Assembly (NCBI RefSeq): GCF_040676675.1 | Contig: NZ_JBFAPK010000011.1 | Coordinates: 124,001 to 188,000, forward strand | Length of the DNA stretch: 64,000 nucleotides | Direction: 5' to 3' | From: JBFAPK01 sp040676675 | GTDB lineage: Bacteria; Actinomycetota; Actinomycetes; Mycobacteriales; Micromonosporaceae | In this document: positions 8,641 to 16,488 of the stretch, one piece after another | Layout: every line of letters begins with the position of its first letter | How positions within the stretch are numbered: position 1 is the first letter of the stretch | Program-made: the position numbers and the translations under genes | Notes under the pieces: generated by a model | The model's input: the letters and a program-made list of their open reading frames with translations, nothing else | The model's database searches: none | Told to the model about the DNA's origin: nothing

Positions 8641-9341
8641 AGCTCACCGAGCCGGTAGCCGAGACCGTGCACGGTACGGATCACCGTTCGGCCGAGCTTG
8701 CGGCGCAGGTAGTAGACGTACGTGTCCACGATGGAGGTGGCGGCGGCCTCGTCGAAGACCCGCCGGCGCAGCTCGGCCCGGGAGTGCACGGTCCTGGGGC
8801 GTACGGCGAGCACGCGGAGCAGCTCGAACTCCCGGGCGGAGAGGGCGACCCGGGAGCCGTCGGGGAGTACGACGTCCCGCAGGCCGAGGTCGATGCGACC
8901 GGCGCCGACCGGCAGGGCGTCGGCGCCGTCGGAGGTACGCCGGCAGAGCGCCCTGATCCGCGCGCTCAGCTCGTCCAGGTCGAACGGCTTGATCATGTAG
9001 TCGTCGGCGCCCGCGTCCAGGCCGGCGACCCGGTCGTCGACGGTACCGAGGGCGGTGAGCAGCAGCGCGCGGGCGCCGACGGCGCGGGAACGCAGCCGGG
9101 TCAGCAGGTTGAGCCCGTCGAGCGCCGGCAGCAGCCGGTCGATCACCATGACGTCATAGTTGCGGGTGAGCCCGAGGTGCAGGCCGCGCTGGCCGTCATG
9201 GGCGACGTCGATCAGGTAGCCCTCGTCGGCCAGCACCTCGGTCAGCAGGTCCGCGAGTTCCGCGTCGTCCTCGACGAGGAGCAGGCGGCGTACGGCCGGC
9301 GGGGCCTCGATTGCCTGTAGCACAGGTCGAGAATCCCACAC
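8637..9341 (-). CDS. OmpR/PhoB-type response regulator
   Basis: The 234-aa protein has a receiver domain starting RRLLLVEDDAELADLL, with phospho-acceptor Asp68 in DVMVIDRLLP and the conserved Lys in YMIKPFD. A winged-helix trans-activation domain follows (REFELLRVLAVRP...VDTYVYYLRRKLG...TVHGLGYRL). I used the GTG at 9341; a second GTG seven codons on is also possible. The gene starts 32 bases after the antiporter gene on the same strand, so the kinase/regulator pair might be read from the P450-antiporter transcript as well as its own promoter. Target genes are unknown. Confidence 0.92.
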   Translation of the reverse strand: MWDSRPVLQAIEAPPAVRRLLLVEDDAELADLLTEVLADEGYLIDVAHDGQRGLHLGLTRNYDVMVIDRLLPALDGLNLLTRLRSRAVGARALLLTALGTVDDRVAGLDAGADDYMIKPFDLDELSARIRALCRRTSDGADALPVGAGRIDLGLRDVVLPDGSRVALSAREFELLRVLAVRPRTVHSRAELRRRVFDEAAATSIVDTYVYYLRRKLGRTVIRTVHGLGYRLGEL

Positions 9342-9373
9342 CGACCAGGATACATAGACTGTGACCGATATCT

Positions 9374-10660
9374 CTATGCCGGGTCGACTCCGGATTGAAC
9401 CGCCACCACCGGATCCCGCGTGTCACCTGGAACGGGGTTTTTCGCCTCCCGCCGCTCGATCCAGCTCAGCAGCGGCGTGGTCATCAGCGTGGTGACGAGG
9501 GCGACCAGCACCAGGGCGGTGAAGAGCGTCGGGTTGACGATTCCCGCCGACATGCCGACGTTGATGGCGATCAGCTGCATCAACCCCCGGGCGTTCATCA
9601 GCGCGCCGACCCGCAGCGCGACCCCCTTCGACTCGCCCCGCAACCGCGCCGCCGACCAGCAGGCGCCGAACTTGCCCACGATCGCGACCGTGACGCACCC
9701 GAGGCCGAAGAGCAGCACCGCCGGCTGGGCGAAGAGCCCGAACTCCGTGTGCAGCCCCGAGTAGGTGAAGAACAGCGGCAGGAAGACGATCTGGCAGACC
9801 GGGGTGGCGGTGGCGACCAGGCGGTCGGTACGGGGGTGGTGCGGCATGATCGCGCCGATCGAGAAGGCGCCGAAGACCGCGTACAGGCCGATCTCGTCGG
9901 TGTACCAGGCGACCGCGAAGAGCAGCGCCACCAGGCTGAGCAGCCGGGACTGGTCGCCGAGGCCGTCGTGGTGGACCAGCGCCCTGGTCAGCCGCCGGCC
10001 CACCGTCCAGAGCAGCAGCCCGAACAGGATCGCGCCGCCGACCGTGACGAGCGCCGGGCCGGGCCGGCCCGAGGCGGTGGCGAGCACGACGGCGAGCAGT
10101 ATCCAGGCGACCGCGTCGTCGAGGGCCCCGCTGGCCAGGGCGAGCGAGCCGTGCCGGGTCCCCGCGTGCCCGCGTTCGGTGATGATCCGGGCGAGCATCG
10201 GGAAGGCGGTGATGGCGAGGGCGACGCCGACGAAGGCCGCGGTGACCCCGACGGAGGTCCCCCCGGCGACCACCGGCGCGTGCCCCGCCGCGCCGAGGAC
10301 CAGCAGCACGCCGAGGCCGAGCGGCACGAGGACGCCGGCGATCGAGACCGTACCGGCGGTGCCGAGCAGCCCGTTGATCGGATGCGACGTGAACGCGTAT
10401 CCGGCCTGGAACATGAAGATGACCAGACCGACCTGGCCCACGACGTACAGCACGGGGTAGAGCTGCTCCGGGAAGAGCGCGTCCTGGACGCCGGGGGCCA
10501 GCAGCCCGAGCAGCGACGGCCCGAGCAGGACGCCGGCCAGCATCTCGCTCACCACCGGCGGCTGACCCACCTTGTCCAGCAGCCACGTCACCGCCCGGCA
10601 GAAGAGCAGGATCGCCGCGACGGCGATGAAGAACCGTGGTGCCAGCTCAACCGGGGTCAT
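9374..10660 (-). CDS. CPA2-type Na+(K+)/H+ antiporter
   Basis: This 428-aa integral membrane protein has about 12 hydrophobic segments. It begins with a motif typical of monovalent cation:proton antiporter-2 proteins (VGQPPVVSEMLAGVLLGPSLLG). Antiporters of this class are often found in actinomycete biosynthetic clusters, where they serve ion homeostasis or export. Its ATG overlaps the stop of a 13-codon mini-ORF that in turn overlaps the P450 stop, so translation is probably coupled to the P450. No regulatory TrkA domain follows the membrane part. Confidence 0.88.
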   Translation of the reverse strand: MTPVELAPRFFIAVAAILLFCRAVTWLLDKVGQPPVVSEMLAGVLLGPSLLGLLAPGVQDALFPEQLYPVLYVVGQVGLVIFMFQAGYAFTSHPINGLLGTAGTVSIAGVLVPLGLGVLLVLGAAGHAPVVAGGTSVGVTAAFVGVALAITAFPMLARIITERGHAGTRHGSLALASGALDDAVAWILLAVVLATASGRPGPALVTVGGAILFGLLLWTVGRRLTRALVHHDGLGDQSRLLSLVALLFAVAWYTDEIGLYAVFGAFSIGAIMPHHPRTDRLVATATPVCQIVFLPLFFTYSGLHTEFGLFAQPAVLLFGLGCVTVAIVGKFGACWSAARLRGESKGVALRVGALMNARGLMQLIAINVGMSAGIVNPTLFTALVLVALVTTLMTTPLLSWIERREAKNPVPGDTRDPVVAVQSGVDPA

Positions 10661-10698
10661 GCCGAACCACCTTCCCGTGCCGAACCCGCCTCGGTCAT
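10657..10698 (-). CDS. 13-codon relay mini-ORF between P450 and antiporter
   Basis: The peptide would be MTEAGSAREGGSA. Its ATG overlaps the P450 stop in ATGA, and its own TGA overlaps the antiporter ATG in another ATGA. A GGGAAGG stretch inside it can act as ribosome-binding site for the antiporter. It probably carries ribosomes from one gene to the next rather than making a functional peptide. It is visible only at the sequence level; no homology claim is made. Confidence 0.45.
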   Translation of the reverse strand: MTEAGSAREGGSA

Positions 10699-12068
10699 GG
10701 CCGAACCTCCTCGAAGTAGCGGGCGCAGAGTCGTTGACGCCGCGCGTCGATCACCATCCAGCTGCCCAGCACCAGCTGGACGAGGCTGCGTCCCACGTCG
10801 GACCAGCGGTCCCCGCACCGCATCAGCCACCGCCGGGCGGGCCCGGGCGGCCGCGCGCCGGCCGGGACGAGGAAGCAGGGTCCGCGGTTCGGCAGCGAGC
10901 GGGTGTGCCGCACGGTGGAGACCAGGGCGTACCGGCGCAGCACCTCGCGGGTGACCGCGCGCATCATCACCGGGGCGACGCCGCGCGCCGGGCAGGCGCG
11001 GTTGGCCGCGACGCCGAACGGGACGAAGTGCGCGTCCCCCCGGCGTACGGTCAGCCAGCGGGTGGGGTCGAACGCGTCGTCGGCGGCCGGCCCGGTGCGC
11101 TGGAAGGCGAGGTAGTTGAAGAGCAGGACCGAGCCGGCCGGCAGCGTGACCGCCGCGTCCACCTCGATCGGCGCCGAGGTGATCCGGTGCGCCACGCCGA
11201 ACAGCGGATGCACCCGCAGCGTCTCGTCGATCACCCGGTCCAGCACGCGGTCGCCCTCGCCGTCCAGGTCGTCCAGGGTGGCGAGCAGCTCGCGCCGGGT
11301 CGGCGGGTGCTGCGCGACGGCGAGCAGGAGGTGCGCCATCGCCTCGGACATCTGGACCACGGCGGTGTTGAAGAAGGCGCCCTGCAGGTACCAGGCCGTC
11401 TCCTCGGCGGTGAACGGCTCCGGCAGGGTGACCGGCGCGGTACCGGCCTCGACCCGGGCGCGCAGGTAGCGGGTGAGCCGCTCCCGTCGGTCCAGGTGCC
11501 GCAGCCCGCAGCACTTCAGCGCGGTGACCACGTCGTCGGCGTTGGCCACGATCAGCGCCCGGGCGTCGGGCGGGCACGCCTCGCCGAAGACGAGTTCGTG
11601 GTAGACCTCGGCCCAGATCGGCATCATCAGGTCGCGCAGCCGTACCCGGCTGGTCCGGCCGGCCGGCAGCTCGTCGAGGACGCGTCGGGCCGCCGCGCCG
11701 GCCAACTCGGTCGACCGGGCGTGCGGCACCGCGAGCACCCGTCGGGTCGTACGGGCCACCGCCCGGTACCGCTCGCCCGGCTCCAGGTGCTCCTGGTGCA
11801 TCTGCGGGCCGGGCGCCAGCCAGTACCAGAACAGGTCGGAGAGGCCGGCGCCACGGCTGCGCCCGTCGGCGGCCGGGTGCGCGTAGACCCGTTCGAAGTG
11901 CTCGGGGCCGACCAGGGGTCCCGGCACCGGGATCCCCTCGGCGCCGTTCACCCGCGTGAAGATCCGTTCCCGGAGCCGGACCACCGCCGGCGGCAGCCAC
12001 CGGGGCAGGGTCCACGCCACCGCGAGGACGGCCACCACGGTGCTGAGAAGCACGAGCGGCGCGCTCAT
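10695..12068 (-). CDS. Cytochrome P450 with atypical heme loop and N-terminal membrane anchor
   Basis: The 457-aa protein opens with a hydrophobic helix (residues 3-20), unusual for bacterial P450s. ETLR at 282-285 is the ExxR of helix K. The heme loop reads FVPFGVAANRACPARG around Cys359, so the usual FGxGxRxCxG has lost its first Gly. Helix I (GAFFNTAVVQMSE) lacks the acid-Thr pair that normally activates oxygen. These changes suggest a non-monooxygenase or peroxide-dependent chemistry, though this is inference. The gene lies between the LldD-like oxidase and the antiporter in one transcription unit. Confidence 0.88.
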   Translation of the reverse strand: MSAPLVLLSTVVAVLAVAWTLPRWLPPAVVRLRERIFTRVNGAEGIPVPGPLVGPEHFERVYAHPAADGRSRGAGLSDLFWYWLAPGPQMHQEHLEPGERYRAVARTTRRVLAVPHARSTELAGAAARRVLDELPAGRTSRVRLRDLMMPIWAEVYHELVFGEACPPDARALIVANADDVVTALKCCGLRHLDRRERLTRYLRARVEAGTAPVTLPEPFTAEETAWYLQGAFFNTAVVQMSEAMAHLLLAVAQHPPTRRELLATLDDLDGEGDRVLDRVIDETLRVHPLFGVAHRITSAPIEVDAAVTLPAGSVLLFNYLAFQRTGPAADDAFDPTRWLTVRRGDAHFVPFGVAANRACPARGVAPVMMRAVTREVLRRYALVSTVRHTRSLPNRGPCFLVPAGARPPGPARRWLMRCGDRWSDVGRSLVQLVLGSWMVIDARRQRLCARYFEEVRP

Positions 12069-12129
12069 CGCGGCACCCGCGTGATGCGGAGGAGCACGAG
12101 CGGCACGCTCATCGCGGCACCCGCGTGAT
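12049..12129. repeat. 44-bp-period tandem duplication at the lldD-like/P450 junction
   Basis: Positions 12049-12085 and 12093-12129 match at 36 of 37 bases. The unit spans the last codons of the oxidase and the first codons of the P450. The duplication inserted a new copy of both gene ends. Confidence 0.9.
12065..12112 (-). CDS. 15-codon relay mini-ORF created by the tandem duplication
   Basis: The peptide MSVPLVLLRITRVPR joins a copy of the P450 N-terminus (MSAPLVLL) to a copy of the oxidase C-terminus (ITRVPR). Its ATG overlaps the oxidase stop and its stop overlaps the P450 ATG, each as ATGA. Translational coupling is therefore kept across the insertion. It is unlikely to be a functional peptide. 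Confidence 0.5.
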   Translation of the reverse strand: MSVPLVLLRITRVPR

Positions 12130-13227
12130 CATGTCCGGGGTGAGGTCGGCGGGGCGGACCGCGCCGGCGAGCGCCATCGCCCGGGCGAGGTCGGCGCGGA
12201 GCAGGTCGAGCACCTGGCGTACCCCGGACTCGCCCCGCGCCGCGAGCCCCCAGAGGGCCGGTCGGCCGATCCCGACCGCGGCGGCGCCGAGCGCCAGCGC
12301 CGTGAGGACGTCCGTGCCGCGGCGGACCCCGCCGTCGAGTAGGACCGGTATCCGCCCCCGCACCGCGTCGACGACCGCCGGCAGCGCGTCGACGCTGGCC
12401 GGTACGCCGTCCAGTTGCCGCCCGCCGTGGTTGGAGACGAGCACGGCGTCGGCCCCGTACGCGACGGCGAGCTCGGCGTCGGCCGGGTGGAGGACTCCCT
12501 TGAGCACGATGGGCAGTCGGGTCCGCTCGCGCAGCCAGCCGACGCGCGCCCAGTCGAGGTCGGCGTCCATGACGATGTCCCGGACCCGCCCGGTCTCCGG
12601 GTCCCGCATGTTCTCGCAGCGCAGGCCGGGCGGCAGGTCGAGGAAGCCGTTGCGCAGGTCCCGCTCGCGGCGCCCGAAGACCGGCGAGTCGACGGTGACG
12701 ACCAGGGCCCGGCAGCCGGCGTCCTCCACCCGTCTGAGCAGCGACTCGGTGAAGCCGAGGTCCGGCTGCGGGTAGAGCTGGAACCAGAGGCGCGGCGGCC
12801 GGCCGGCCGCGTCCGTCGCCCCGGCGACCGCCTCGACCGCGGTGGTGGCCGCCATGCTCACCACCATCACGGTGTCGGCGGCCGCGACCGCCCGGGCGCA
12901 CGCCAGCTCCCCGTCCGGGTGGGCCAGCCGGTGGAAGGCGGTCGGGGAGACCAGCACCGGCATGGAGAGCGCGTCCCCGAGCAGTTCGGTGCGCAGGTCG
13001 CGGTCGCCCCCGCCGCGCAGCACCCGGGGCAGGATCCGGTACCGGTCGAAGGCCGCCTCGTTGTCGCGCAGGGTGCGCTCGTCGCCGGAACCACCGGCGA
13101 AGAAGTCCCGGTGGACCGGATCGAGCCGCTCGCGGGCCTCCTGCCACAGGTCCCGGAGGTTGACCAGGGGGCCCGCGCCGGCCGTGGGATTGCGGCGCGG
13201 GCCCGCCTGATCCGTCACCGCGGGCAT
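12109..13227 (-). CDS. FMN-dependent alpha-hydroxy-acid oxidase (LldD family)
   Basis: The 372-aa protein carries the family signature VSNHGGRQLD with catalytic His267 and Arg270, FMN-binding Lys243 in VLKGVL, and phosphate-binding LLDGGVRRGTDV. Enzymes of this family oxidise L-lactate, glycolate, mandelate or hydroxymandelate to 2-oxo acids. In a cluster with an aromatic ammonia-lyase and CoA ligase, an aromatic hydroxy acid is a reasonable substrate (inference). I chose the ATG at 13227 because it follows the flavin monooxygenase stop by two bases and the family fold starts shortly after. A much longer open frame upstream is a shadow of that monooxygenase. Confidence 0.9.
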   Translation of the reverse strand: MPAVTDQAGPRRNPTAGAGPLVNLRDLWQEARERLDPVHRDFFAGGSGDERTLRDNEAAFDRYRILPRVLRGGGDRDLRTELLGDALSMPVLVSPTAFHRLAHPDGELACARAVAAADTVMVVSMAATTAVEAVAGATDAAGRPPRLWFQLYPQPDLGFTESLLRRVEDAGCRALVVTVDSPVFGRRERDLRNGFLDLPPGLRCENMRDPETGRVRDIVMDADLDWARVGWLRERTRLPIVLKGVLHPADAELAVAYGADAVLVSNHGGRQLDGVPASVDALPAVVDAVRGRIPVLLDGGVRRGTDVLTALALGAAAVGIGRPALWGLAARGESGVRQVLDLLRADLARAMALAGAVRPADLTPDMITRVPR

Positions 13228-13229
13228 GG

Positions 13230-14810
13230 TCAGCCCACGGTGCCGTCTAGGCAGCGGTCCAGGAACGCGACCAGCGGCGCCCGGTGCACGTCCGGCCGGT
13301 CCCACCGGTTCTCCAGGTTCTCCGCGAGGTGGTGGACCGCGAGCACCCGGCCGTCGCGGTGGTACCGGACCACCGGATGCAGGTACGCCGCGTCGTGCGC
13401 CTGGCCGACCACGTCCTGGGCGATCCGCCCCACCGAGATGTCGAACGGGTCGACCCGGTCGTGGTCGGGGCCGTACTCCAGCGTGACGACGAAGGCGTGC
13501 TCGACCGGGTGGTCCGCGGCGGCGAGCCCGGTCCCGGCGAAGTACTCGACCGGCACCTCCTCGTGGTAGCGGGCGTCCGTGCCGGCCACCGTCACCACGT
13601 CGGCGAGCACCCCGAACTGCTGCCAGAGGCCGGAGCTGCGGTTGACCCGCTCGATGATCGCGTCGGCCGCCGACTCGGCGGTGGCGTCGAGCTTCTCGGC
13701 CGGCCAGGGGGTGTCGTGGTACCGCCGTTCGAGGATGCGGTGCAGGGCCCGCACCGCGTACCGGAAACCGTGGATGAACCCGTTGGTCGACCTCTTGAAG
13801 TCCCGCTCCTGGGAGAGCGTGCCGGCGAAGTACAGGCCCGGCACGTTCACCGACTCCCACTCGGCGGTCTGGGCGGGGAACCGGTCGTTGATCACCAGCG
13901 CCGGGCGACAGCCGTCGTCGAAGATCGACGGGTCGAACCGGAAGCCGGTGCAGGCCAGCACCCGGTCGTAGCGCAGCTCCTTGGTGACCTCGTCCACCCG
14001 GGAGAAGCTGAAGGTCACCCGGTAGCCGTCCGCGTCCCGCTCGATCCGCCGGACGTTGCCGTCGAGGATCGCGTTGGCCGACTTGAGCTGGTACGTGTCG
14101 AGGAAGTTGTTGTTCACCGCCCGCAGGTGCCCGACGTAGTGGGTGCGCCACGCCATCCGGATCGAACTCGGCCCCGCCACGTGCACCAGCGTGGTGGTCT
14201 CCATCAGGTTGTCCGCCGTCTCGAACGCGGAGTTGCCCTTGCCGATGATCAGCACCCGCTGGTCGAGGAAGTCGCGCGGGTCGACCGACATCTCGTCGTA
14301 CCGATCCGCGTGCTCGATGCCGGGGATCGGGGCGACGTACGGCTGGGAGACGCCGGTCGCCACGACGACCCGGCGCGCCCGGCGGGTCGTACCCGTCTGG
14401 TCGGTGACCTCGAAGCCGCCGTCCGCGGCCCGGGCGACCCGCACCACCCGGCTGCCGTACCGGACCCGCGCGCCGGTGGCCGCCGCGAAGTCCGCCAGGT
14501 ACCGCAGCATCACGTCCGCCTGCGGGAAGTAGCGCTCGGTGTACCGGGTGAACCGCAGCGCCGGATCGTCGCTGAGCAGCGAGTTCCAGTCCAGCCGCAG
14601 GTTGAGTTCCGGGTCGTCGGAGCCGGTGTGCGGCTTGTTGATGGAGATCAGCTGACGGTGCCGCGGGTAGCGGGCGAAGAAGGCGCCGGGGATCTCGGCC
14701 GACTCCAGCACCAGGTAGTCCCGCCGGCCGTCCCGTTCCAGCAGGGCCGCGAGCTGCAGCCCGGCCGGACCCGCCCCGATGATCAGATAGTCGAGCGTCT
14801 CTGCGGTCAC
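13230..14810 (-). CDS. FAD/NAD(P)-dependent flavin monooxygenase, copy 1
   Basis: The 526-aa protein has an N-terminal FAD-binding Rossmann motif (LIIGAGPAGLQLAALLER), a second nucleotide-binding motif IIGKGNSAFETAD near residue 200, and the CTGFRFD strand. It resembles FOXRED2-like pyridine nucleotide-disulfide-type monooxygenases. It is closely related to the protein encoded at 16489-18042 on the other strand, with long shared stretches such as HYVGHLRAVNNNFLDTYQLK. It starts at a GTG preceded by TACGTT seven bases upstream, with no Shine-Dalgarno sequence at the usual distance, so a leaderless mRNA is likely. It leads the unit with the LldD-type oxidase, P450 and antiporter. Confidence 0.85.
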   Translation of the reverse strand: MTAETLDYLIIGAGPAGLQLAALLERDGRRDYLVLESAEIPGAFFARYPRHRQLISINKPHTGSDDPELNLRLDWNSLLSDDPALRFTRYTERYFPQADVMLRYLADFAAATGARVRYGSRVVRVARAADGGFEVTDQTGTTRRARRVVVATGVSQPYVAPIPGIEHADRYDEMSVDPRDFLDQRVLIIGKGNSAFETADNLMETTTLVHVAGPSSIRMAWRTHYVGHLRAVNNNFLDTYQLKSANAILDGNVRRIERDADGYRVTFSFSRVDEVTKELRYDRVLACTGFRFDPSIFDDGCRPALVINDRFPAQTAEWESVNVPGLYFAGTLSQERDFKRSTNGFIHGFRYAVRALHRILERRYHDTPWPAEKLDATAESAADAIIERVNRSSGLWQQFGVLADVVTVAGTDARYHEEVPVEYFAGTGLAAADHPVEHAFVVTLEYGPDHDRVDPFDISVGRIAQDVVGQAHDAAYLHPVVRYHRDGRVLAVHHLAENLENRWDRPDVHRAPLVAFLDRCLDGTVG

Positions 14811-14847
14811 GCGGAGGAACGTACGAAGCAGAATTCAGAGAAAAATC
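14811..14847 (-). promoter_or_regulatory. Promoter of flavin monooxygenase 1
   Basis: On the minus strand GATTTTTCTCTGA (14847-14835) is followed by 11 bases, then TACGTT (-10), then 7 bases, then GTG. The same geometry occurs before monooxygenase 2 and, with 6 bases, before the ammonia-lyase. Confidence 0.6.
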
Positions 14848-14903
14848 AATCCGCGGCCCGGCGGGAACGCTCGCGGGCCTCGCCCGGGGCGCGCCGGCGG
14901 CGG

Positions 14904-16415
14904 CTACGCCGGCTCGACCAACTGGTCAAGCAGGTCGGCGGCGCGAACCACGTCCGCGTCGAGCGGCCGGTCCGGGTCGATCGCCGGTACCGCCTCGACG
15001 AGCCGGTCCAGCACCGCGGCGCAGGCGGGGGCGGTCGGGGTACGCGCGCCGACGTGCACGGCCTGCCGCAGCCCGACCGCGAGCGAGCCGCAGATCAGCC
15101 GGAGCAGCCGGGCCTGGTCCACGGCGCGCAGCGCGGCCTGGGTGCCGAACGGCACCACGTCCTGGTTGTGCAGGTTTGTCGGCAGGCTCTGCATGCTCGC
15201 GGGCGTGGCGTTGCGCCGGATCTCCGCGACCAGCGCGGTCGACGCCAGCTGCACGCCCTGCAGCCCGTGCTGCCGCCCCGGACCGGCGGCCAGCATGGGC
15301 GGCAGCCCGCCGTTGCGCGCCGGGTCGACCAGCAGGTCCAGCTGCCGCTCGACGAGGTTGCCCAGCTGCGCGGTCACGGTCGCCAGCACGTCGGCGGCGA
15401 AGGCCGCGGGCTGGCCGAAGAAGTTGCCGCCGTGCAGCACCAGGTCGTCGTCCGGGAAGAACAACGGGTTGTCGCTCACGCCGCGCAGGTCCGCCTCCAC
15501 CACGCCGTCGACGTACCGCAGCGCCCCCTCGGCCGCACCGAGCAGCTGCGGGGTGCAGCGGATGCTGTACGCCTCCTGGAGCGGACGCCCGCCCGACGGC
15601 ACCGCGCCGGCCAGGTACCCGCGCATCCGGGCGGCGAGGTCGACGGCGCCGGGGTGGGCGTACGCGGCCAGCAGCCGGGGGTGCAGGAACTGGCCGGGAT
15701 CGCACCCGAGCACGTCGACGAGCAGGCAGGTCAGCAGCGCGGCCACCCGGTGGCAGCGGCGGACGCCGTCCAGGGCGAGCGCGGTCGCGGCCGTGGTCAG
15801 CGAGGTGCCGTTGACCAGCGCCAGCGCGTCGCGCCCGTCGAGGGCGAGCGGGGTCAGGCCGGCCCGGGCCAGCGCCTCGGCCGCCGGCAGGCGCTCCCCG
15901 TCCAGATAGGCCCAGCCCCGGCCGCGCAGCGACTGGGTGGCGTAGGCGAGCGGGATGAGGTCGCCGCTGGCCCCGACCGAGCCGAGGCGCGGCATCGCCG
16001 GTACGAACGTCGTCGCCAGCATCGCGGCGAGCCCCTCGACGACCCGTACCGAGGCGCCGGACGCCCCCTGGGCGAGCGACCAGACCCGGACCAGCATCGC
16101 GGCCCGCACGACCGCCGGATCGAGGTCCGGGCCGTGGCCCGCGCCGAGGTGGGCCAGGGTGTTGTCGCACTGGTCGGCCTCGTCGTCCCGGCCCGCGAAG
16201 CCGACGAGCGCACCGAACCCGGTGGTGGCGCCGTAGACGGGGCGGTCCTCGCCGAGGACCGCCCGCAGGTGGTCGCGGGAGCGCCGCACCCGGTCCCGCA
16301 CCGCGGCGGTGATCTCGATGGAGACCTCGGACGCGGCCCCGCGCAGGTCGGCCACCCGCAGCGGTCGGGCCAGGTCGACGGGGTGGGCCGCTCCGGTCGC
16401 GGTCTGGGTCGTCAT
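14904..16415 (-). CDS. MIO-type aromatic amino acid ammonia-lyase (HAL/TAL/PAL family)
   Basis: The 503-aa protein has the prosthetic-group tripeptide Ala149-Ser150-Gly151 in GSVGASGDLIPLAY, which cyclises to MIO, and the catalytic Tyr61 in YGATTGFGAL. The substrate-selectivity pair that is His-Leu in bacterial tyrosine ammonia-lyases is His89-Leu90 here, favouring tyrosine over histidine or phenylalanine. No hut genes are nearby; instead an acyl-CoA ligase and oxidases are. Together these suggest p-coumarate formation for a secondary pathway. An aminomutase is the main alternative. The promoter lies back-to-back with that of monooxygenase 2. Confidence 0.88.
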   Translation of the reverse strand: MTTQTATGAAHPVDLARPLRVADLRGAASEVSIEITAAVRDRVRRSRDHLRAVLGEDRPVYGATTGFGALVGFAGRDDEADQCDNTLAHLGAGHGPDLDPAVVRAAMLVRVWSLAQGASGASVRVVEGLAAMLATTFVPAMPRLGSVGASGDLIPLAYATQSLRGRGWAYLDGERLPAAEALARAGLTPLALDGRDALALVNGTSLTTAATALALDGVRRCHRVAALLTCLLVDVLGCDPGQFLHPRLLAAYAHPGAVDLAARMRGYLAGAVPSGGRPLQEAYSIRCTPQLLGAAEGALRYVDGVVEADLRGVSDNPLFFPDDDLVLHGGNFFGQPAAFAADVLATVTAQLGNLVERQLDLLVDPARNGGLPPMLAAGPGRQHGLQGVQLASTALVAEIRRNATPASMQSLPTNLHNQDVVPFGTQAALRAVDQARLLRLICGSLAVGLRQAVHVGARTPTAPACAAVLDRLVEAVPAIDPDRPLDADVVRAADLLDQLVEPA

Positions 16416-16421
16416 CCGGCG

Positions 16422-16450
16422 AAGGTAGCGGCGGAATCTCAGAACGAATC
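16422..16450 (-). promoter_or_regulatory. Promoter of the ammonia-lyase
   Basis: On the minus strand GATTCGTTCTGA (16450-16439) is followed by 11 bases, TACCTT (16427-16422), 6 bases and ATG at 16415. It shares the TCTGA element and spacing with the two monooxygenase promoters. Confidence 0.6.
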
Positions 16451-16451
16451 T

Positions 16452-16481
16452 GATTTATCTCTGATGACCGGCCGCTAGCGT
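16452..16481 (+). promoter_or_regulatory. Promoter of flavin monooxygenase 2
   Basis: GATTTATCTCTGA (16452-16464) is followed by 11 bases, TAGCGT (16476-16481), 7 bases and ATG. The element abuts the ammonia-lyase element, leaving a single base between them, so one protein could control both directions. Confidence 0.6.
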
Positions 16482-16488
16482 CCGGCGG

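Noticed and set aside
12109..14151. 680-codon frame including the LldD-like gene
   Set aside because: The first ~308 codons overlap monooxygenase 1 in another frame and have shadow composition; the family fold starts near the ATG at 13227.
14904..16415. Histidine ammonia-lyase of histidine degradation
   Set aside because: No hutU, hutI or hutG nearby; the selectivity pair is His89-Leu90 as in tyrosine ammonia-lyases, and the neighbours are biosynthetic enzymes.
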